This document shows positions 7,630 to 11,722 of a stretch of DNA of 11,722 bases, one piece after another. Position 1 is the first letter of the stretch. Each line of letters opens with the position of its first letter. Under the pieces are notes generated by a model that worked only from the letters and a program-made list of their open reading frames with translations, made no database searches and was not told the origin of the DNA. The position numbers and the translations under genes are program-made. The DNA comes from JAIVGV01 sp045807785. GTDB lineage: Bacteria; Acidobacteriota; Blastocatellia; Pyrinomonadales; Pyrinomonadaceae. Location of the stretch: assembly GCA_045807785.1 (NCBI GenBank), contig JBJMGS010000352.1, forward strand, positions 1-11,722. Direction: 5' to 3'.

Positions 7630-7635
7630 ATTATA
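7630..7635 (-). promoter_or_regulatory. Candidate -10 element of nagA
   Basis: Read on the minus strand, 7635-7630 is TATAAT, an exact -10 consensus. It ends ten bases from the nagA ATG, so transcription would start about at the start codon. No -35 box is present 16-18 bases further out; those bases are GC only and fall in the hairpin stem at 7653-7664. The lack of a ribosome site before the ATG agrees with a leaderless message. Confidence 0.4.
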
Positions 7636-7652
7636 TCCGACCTGACGCGCGC

Positions 7653-7689
7653 CCGCCCGCGAACGTCAGTATGGGAAGTTCGCGGGCGG
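7653..7689 (-). terminator. Strong hairpin after the receptor gene
   Basis: CCGCCCGCGAAC at 7653-7664 pairs perfectly with GTTCGCGGGCGG at 7678-7689: 12 pairs around a 13-base loop, 26 bases after the stop codon of the receptor gene on the minus strand. No T run follows, so it is not a textbook intrinsic terminator, but such T-less GC hairpins often sit at transcript ends in GC-rich genomes. It also separates the receptor gene from the nagA promoter candidate. Confidence 0.55.
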
Positions 7690-7711
7690 ACGGAAAGAGT
7701 GTGTTTCGTCC
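7688..7711 (-). repeat. Second hairpin, overlapping the first by two bases
   Basis: GGACG at 7688-7692 pairs with CGTCC at 7707-7711, and after a one-base bulge AAA at 7694-7696 pairs with TTT at 7704-7706. On the minus strand it forms right after the receptor stop codon. It shares bases 7688-7689 with the larger hairpin, so only one of the two can be fully paired at a time. It may simply protect the 3' end of the message. Confidence 0.35.
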
Positions 7712-7715
7712 CGGC

Positions 7716-10700
7716 TTAGAAGATGAACTTGATGCCGAGCTGAATGTTGCGCGGATCACGCACCGAAGTGACCTGCCCGTAGGCAGCGGCAGTCGTGCTC
7801 GCGCTGATCGCCCTGAAGTTCGTGTGGTTGAAAATGTTGAAAGCTTCGCCGCGGAGTTGCAGCCGCTTATTCTCCCCGATGCGAATGTTCTTGAAGAGGG
7901 AGAAATCGACGCGGTACGTCGGCGGGCCTTCGATGACGCCGCGCCCGGCGTTGCCGACCACGTTCGCCACGGGGGCTGCGGTCGGATTCGCCTGCACGCA
8001 CGAGGTGTTGAAAAACTGCTCGAACGTGTGCGGCGCGTTCGAGTTGGGATCGCAGACCAGGTTGGGACGGTTGCCCGCCTGTAGAGCCGGGGTGTTGCCC
8101 AAGCCTGCCGCGTCGAAGTTGGTCGTCGGCGTGAACGGGAGACCGGATTGGAGCGAGATCACGCCCGTCACTTCCCAGCCGCCGAGCGTGTGTCCGACGA
8201 AGCCCTCCTGCTTCTTGAAGAACGGCAGATCGTAGATGTAGTTCGCCGTGAAGACGTGCCGGCGATCCAGCGTCGCGCGCCCGCGATCCAGCCTGATGTT
8301 GTAGGTGTTCTCAGGGGCGTTGGTGCGATCGTTCTGGTTGTCCGTTATGTTCTTCGACCAGGTGTAGGCGACCTGTATCTGCGACGCGCCGGTCAGCCGC
8401 CGCCGCACTTGCGTCTGGAGGCTGTGGTAGTTGGAATTGAACTGCGGCGTGATCAGGTTGACCCCGCGATAGCCCCGGTAAGGTCTGATCTGGTCGAGGA
8501 TGTTGGGGGAGACGCCGCCCGTCCCGCTGAAATACGTGCCCGGCGCCTGACAGGCGACGAGAGTCGTTCCCGGCGTCTGCAATGTGTTGGCGCCGCTCGC
8601 GCACTGAGTGTGCAGAGCTTGCCCCGGCGCCAGTTCGTTAAGCTCGAACGAGCCGATAAGGTGCGTGCCCTTCGAGCCGTAATACCCGACGCTGGCCACC
8701 GTCTTGGAGTCAAACTGGTGCTGAACGTCGAGCGACCAGTGCTGCATGTAGGGGTCTTTCCAGTTCGTCTGGATGCCGCGAATGAGCGGGGCTGCAACCG
8801 CGCCGACGGCGGCGACGGTCGTGCCCGGCGGGACGGGCTGATTCAGCGTGGGCAGTACCGAGCCGAGCGGGAGCGAGGAGGCGCTGATCGAGAACGTCTC
8901 CTGGTAGGGCGGGTTGCGCCCGATGATGTCCTCGAACGTGCCGTTGAGAACCTGATCGTAGTACATCCCGTAGCCGGCGCGGATGGAAGTCGTCCCCTTC
9001 TTGAACGGGTCCCAAGCGAAGCCGACGCGCGGGGCGAAGTCGCCTTTCGGCGCATCGACCACGTACTTGCCGAAGGGCGAGACGGCCGGCGTGCAGTTGG
9101 GGGCCGTCTGGACGTTCTGCGAGTTGACGATCATGCCGTCGCAGAAATTGCCGGTGCCGACCACGCGGTTACCCGCGCCCGTCACCTGCGGGGCGGTCGC
9201 CGCGCTGAACAGCGCCGGATCGAAGTTGCTCAGGCGACCGTTCTTGTCGTAGGGCGAGCCGAAGTAAGAGTAGCGGACGCCGTAATACAGGGTGAGGTTA
9301 GGCCGGAACCGGTACTCATCCTGGGCGTAAGCTTCCAGCGCCTTCTGACGCAGGTCGGCGGTGTAGTCGAAGTGCGCCTGAGTGAAGCTGACGTTGTTGC
9401 CTTGCAGGAAGTTGGCGAAGTTCTGGAAGTTGGCGCGACGGGTCGCGTTCGTGTCCTGCCCGGCGATCTGTGGCGCGAGCACGCTCGAGAGGGTAGGACT
9501 GGTCGAGACCGTGTTGAAGAACCCGTTGAACTGCCCCTGATTGACACCTGCCAGCGCGTTCTCGTTCTTGCGATAGATGGAGTACTGACCGCCGAACTTC
9601 ATCGTGTGGCTGCCGCGCGTCCACGTCAGGTCGCCCGCGAAGTTATGTTTGTACGAGAAGTTGTCGTAGTTGCCGAACTCGGTCAGGGTGCTGAAGCCGT
9701 TGCCCGAAATGATGGGCACAGGGTCGCGCGTGTTCGGGTAGGCGAGGGGGGGCGTGATCGGCGAGTTTGCGAGCGCCAGCGAGCCGATGGTGTTGCTCAG
9801 GATCGCGCCGTAGCCGTAATTCCACCGCCCGACGACGATCAGGTTGGAGTTGATGACGTGGGTCACCTGGAACGTGTGCGTCTTGCCGGGCGAGTTGGTC
9901 GCGCTGGTCGAGACGCCCGGCAACCCGGAGCCGGACGAGAACAGCGAGTTGGGATCGACGGTCGGAATCGTGTCCCGCTCGTAGCGGTAGTAAACCGAGG
10001 TCGCGCTCGTGAACTGATGATCGAGCCTGATGATCTCCTGACGGAAGTCGAAGATGCCGCTCGCGGGGTAGTTGAGCACGCGCGTGAGGGGGTCGGTCGG
10101 GGCAGGCAGCTTGTTATAGACAAAATTCAGGTACTGCTGCGCGACCGGGTTGATCGTGGCGCGAGAGGAAAGAGGCGTCCCCGCCGGCAGCACGTTCAGA
10201 CACGTCCCGGTGGAGGCGGCGGTGCCCGTCTGGACGGCACTCAGGCAGATATCAATCGGGAAGATGCCCTGCCGCATGTTGAGATCGGGTACGCTCCCGC
10301 TCAGCGTCGGGTAGCGGCGATCCTTGCGCTGCTCTTCCGAGAAGAAGAAGAACGTGTTCTTCAGCTTGATGACCGGACTGCCGCCTTCGCCGAAATGCGG
10401 GAAGTAAACGGGTCCGCCGACGGTGAAGCCGTAGTCGTTGTAGCGGAACGGCGCGCGCTTGGCTTTGCCGTTGGACTCGCGCCCGAAGGCCGGTGCCGTG
10501 CTGCGGTTCGAGATGAAGTCGTTGGCGTTCAGTCGCTCGTTGCGGACGAACTCGTAAGCCGTCCCGTGGAACTGCTCGCCGCCGCTGCGGGTGACGACGT
10601 TGATCTGCCCGCCGCCGCTGCGCCCCGTCTCTGCCGGGAACAGGCTGCGGTTGACGTTGAACTCCGCGATCGAATCGACGCTCGGGTACGCCTGGATGGT

Positions 10701-11354
10701 GATGTTCGAGCCGCGATCCGTCACGTCGGCGCCGTCCACCGTGTAGGTGTTCTGCGCGCTGCGCGCCCCGTTGACCGAGATGTTCATCGTGTTCGCCTGA
10801 CCTGCCGGGTTGGTCGTGCCGACGTACACTTGGTCAGCCAGGTCGTTTGAGACGCCCGGCGAGAGCGTGATGAGCTGCACCCAGTTCCGGTTGTTCAGCG
10901 ACAACTCGCGCGCCTGATCCCCGTTAATGACGGTTGAGACGCTCGGCGTCGTCAATTCAACCGTCAAAGGCGAGGCTTCGACGGTGACGATCTCGGTGAT
11001 GTTGCCCGCCGTCAGCTCCACGTCGAGAGACTTTCGCTGACCGACGTCCACCTGCACGCCGGTGACGACCTGTTTCTTAAAATTCGGGGCTTCGACGGTC
11101 ACGTCGTACTTTGTGACCGTCAGGTCACGCGCCGTGAACCCGCCGTCCTCGTCGGTCGTCAACGTGCGGACGACGCTCTTCTTCGCGCTATCGGTGACGG
11201 TGACGGTGGCGCCTGCAACTGTCGCGCCGGTGGTGTCCTTCACTGTGCCGACGATTGAGCCGGTAATCTCCTGCGCGCGCGCCGCGCACAGGCTGGCGCA
11301 GAAGACGAGCGCAAGTATGACAAGGCGACGTGCAAGCTCTGCGTGCTGTCTCAT
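7716..11354 (-). CDS. Oar-like TonB-dependent outer-membrane receptor
   Basis: A 1,212-residue outer-membrane protein. A signal peptide with basic start and hydrophobic core ends in ARA at 25-27, with cleavage likely before Gln28. Residues about 30-115 form a carboxypeptidase-regulatory-like (Ig-fold) domain, with the pattern ITGSIVGTVKDTTGATVAGA near its start. A plug-type domain follows at about 125-240, including NNRNWVQLITLSPGV and an inverted-repeat-like INVVTRSGG segment, then a long beta-barrel region to a C-terminal GIKFIF ending in Phe, as expected for barrel assembly. This is the architecture of Oar/TonB-dependent receptor-like proteins that are highly multiplied in Acidobacteriota, where substrates are mostly unknown; oligosaccharides or peptides are usual guesses. 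No SusD-like partner or TonB gene is adjacent. The ATG at 11354 is supported by AAAAGGAA nine bases upstream. Confidence 0.92.
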   Translation of the reverse strand: MRQHAELARRLVILALVFCASLCAARAQEITGSIVGTVKDTTGATVAGATVTVTDSAKKSVVRTLTTDEDGGFTARDLTVTKYDVTVEAPNFKKQVVTGVQVDVGQRKSLDVELTAGNITEIVTVEASPLTVELTTPSVSTVINGDQARELSLNNRNWVQLITLSPGVSNDLADQVYVGTTNPAGQANTMNISVNGARSAQNTYTVDGADVTDRGSNITIQAYPSVDSIAEFNVNRSLFPAETGRSGGGQINVVTRSGGEQFHGTAYEFVRNERLNANDFISNRSTAPAFGRESNGKAKRAPFRYNDYGFTVGGPVYFPHFGEGGSPVIKLKNTFFFFSEEQRKDRRYPTLSGSVPDLNMRQGIFPIDICLSAVQTGTAASTGTCLNVLPAGTPLSSRATINPVAQQYLNFVYNKLPAPTDPLTRVLNYPASGIFDFRQEIIRLDHQFTSATSVYYRYERDTIPTVDPNSLFSSGSGLPGVSTSATNSPGKTHTFQVTHVINSNLIVVGRWNYGYGAILSNTIGSLALANSPITPPLAYPNTRDPVPIISGNGFSTLTEFGNYDNFSYKHNFAGDLTWTRGSHTMKFGGQYSIYRKNENALAGVNQGQFNGFFNTVSTSPTLSSVLAPQIAGQDTNATRRANFQNFANFLQGNNVSFTQAHFDYTADLRQKALEAYAQDEYRFRPNLTLYYGVRYSYFGSPYDKNGRLSNFDPALFSAATAPQVTGAGNRVVGTGNFCDGMIVNSQNVQTAPNCTPAVSPFGKYVVDAPKGDFAPRVGFAWDPFKKGTTSIRAGYGMYYDQVLNGTFEDIIGRNPPYQETFSISASSLPLGSVLPTLNQPVPPGTTVAAVGAVAAPLIRGIQTNWKDPYMQHWSLDVQHQFDSKTVASVGYYGSKGTHLIGSFELNELAPGQALHTQCASGANTLQTPGTTLVACQAPGTYFSGTGGVSPNILDQIRPYRGYRGVNLITPQFNSNYHSLQTQVRRRLTGASQIQVAYTWSKNITDNQNDRTNAPENTYNIRLDRGRATLDRRHVFTANYIYDLPFFKKQEGFVGHTLGGWEVTGVISLQSGLPFTPTTNFDAAGLGNTPALQAGNRPNLVCDPNSNAPHTFEQFFNTSCVQANPTAAPVANVVGNAGRGVIEGPPTYRVDFSLFKNIRIGENKRLQLRGEAFNIFNHTNFRAISASTTAAAYGQVTSVRDPRNIQLGIKFIF

Positions 11355-11362
11355 GGGGTACG

Positions 11363-11370
11363 TTCCTTTT
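11363..11370 (-). promoter_or_regulatory. Ribosome binding site of the receptor gene
   Basis: On the minus strand 11370-11363 reads AAAAGGAA, with the AGGA core nine bases before the ATG at 11354. It is the clearest ribosome binding site in the window and fixes the receptor start. Confidence 0.7.
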
Positions 11371-11482
11371 CTCGAAGTTGTTTCTGGGCGAATGTCGGAA
11401 GTAGAACAAGGCTACGCGCGGGGCGGAGCCGGATGTTTGTCGTGACTAAGAACTGGTGACGAATTGCGTTTGACTGCTTAAC

Positions 11483-11498
11483 CGGAAAGGACTTTCCG
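11483..11498. promoter_or_regulatory. Inverted repeat CGGAAAG-GA-CTTTCCG, candidate operator
   Basis: Seven-base arms at 11483-11489 and 11492-11498 form an exact inverted repeat around two bases. The repeat lies about 11-26 bases inside the transcript predicted from the promoter at 11516-11544, a usual place for a repressor operator; as RNA it could hardly fold because the spacer is two bases. It is the only such element I see in front of the receptor gene. Confidence 0.4.
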
Positions 11499-11515
11499 AA
11501 AGTACGTTGCCGCAC

Positions 11516-11544
11516 TTTATACACCGGACGCGCGCGCGCCGCAA
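11516..11544 (-). promoter_or_regulatory. Candidate sigma-70 promoter of the receptor gene
   Basis: On the minus strand, TTGCGG at 11544-11539 and TATAAA at 11521-11516 are separated by exactly 17 bases. The -10 matches five of six consensus bases and the -35 three of six, including the TTG. Transcription would start near 11509 and leave a leader of about 155 bases before the receptor ATG. The spacer is an alternating CG run. It lies just after the stop of the upstream amidohydrolase gene, so the receptor can be transcribed on its own. Confidence 0.45.
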
Positions 11545-11559
11545 CCGATCCGTCGAATT

Positions 11560-11722
11560 TCAGTCGCGCGCGGCCTCCGCCGTTTGACTTCCCTGCGCGC
11601 CCGCGCCGCGCAGCACCGCGCCGGGTCGCGCCGACGTTTCCTGCCCGTCGGCGAGCACGACCTGACCGTTGACGATGACGCGGCTGATGCCGACCGGGTA
11701 CTGGTGCGGCTGCTCGTAAGTC
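11560..11722 (-). CDS. C-terminus of a D-aminoacylase-like amidohydrolase (partial)
   Basis: The last 53 codons of a gene that enters from the right edge; the first complete codon is at 11721-11719 and the stop is the TGA at 11562-11560. The fragment begins TYEQPHQYPVGISRVIVNG and continues through VVLADGQ to ARPGAVLRG, the typical C-terminal end of N-acyl-D-amino-acid deacylases and related family-3 amidohydrolases. These metal enzymes cleave the acyl group from N-acyl-D-amino acids. About 14 further residues (Gly/Ala/Gln-rich) follow the usual LRG end. The catalytic part is outside the window, so the exact substrate cannot be judged; D-glutamate and D-aspartate deacylases and dihydroorotase-like proteins share this tail. 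It runs in the same direction as the receptor gene, 205 bases away. Confidence 0.75.
   Translation of the reverse strand, partial: TYEQPHQYPVGISRVIVNGQVVLADGQETSARPGAVLRGAGAQGSQTAEAARD

Noticed and set aside
8148..10850. Open frame of 900 codons on the plus strand, opposite the receptor gene
   Set aside because: The product is Arg/Val/Glu/Asp-rich with no recognisable domain, and long antisense frames are normal in GC-rich genes. The minus-strand protein over the same bases has clear family features throughout.
11529..11540. Alternating CG run as a special structural element
   Set aside because: Short CG runs are frequent in this GC-rich sequence, for example in glcDE and nagA, so it needs no separate explanation beyond being the promoter spacer.
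1..11722. CRISPR arrays, transposases, tRNA or rRNA genes, phage genes
   Set aside because: No regularly spaced repeats, transposase motifs or RNA-gene signatures were seen on either strand.

Overview
This GC-rich window (about 11.7 kb) most resembles a genome from the Acidobacteriota (Blastocatellia-like). The main reason is a 1,212-residue, Oar-type TonB-dependent outer-membrane protein that starts with a carboxypeptidase-regulatory-like domain, a family greatly expanded in that phylum. The assignment rests on protein style and composition only. I see no RNA genes, insertion sequences, CRISPR arrays or phage genes.

Layout. 52-450 (+): a small, relatively AT-rich membrane protein of unknown function. 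486-3374 (+) and about 3444-4823 (+): a glycolate oxidase locus in which the two flavin-binding subunits GlcD and GlcE are fused into one 962-residue protein joined by a low-complexity linker, followed by the iron-sulfur subunit GlcF. 4824-5088: an intergenic region with a weak hairpin, a possible promoter and an exact 18-bp palindrome. 5089-6423 (+): a single-module AAA ATPase with an N-terminal region I do not recognise. 6379-7620 (-): N-acetylglucosamine-6-phosphate deacetylase (NagA), convergent with the ATPase and overlapping its end by 45 bases. 7716-11354 (-): the TonB-dependent receptor-like protein, with a strong hairpin after its stop codon and a promoter/operator-like region in front. 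11560-11722 (-): the last 53 codons of an amidohydrolase resembling D-aminoacylase.

How the genes fit together. GlcDE and GlcF would oxidise glycolate (or a related 2-hydroxyacid) to glyoxylate and pass electrons to the respiratory chain. On the minus strand the order is amidohydrolase, outer-membrane receptor, NagA. This is compatible with uptake of an oligomer and deacylation of N-acylated amino sugars or D-amino acids, but no transporter, kinase or NagB is visible, so a shared pathway is only a suggestion. Most of the window is ordinary metabolism. The points most worth a second look are the GlcD-GlcE fusion, the uncharacterised AAA ATPase with its upstream palindrome, and the regulatory architecture in front of nagA and the receptor gene.
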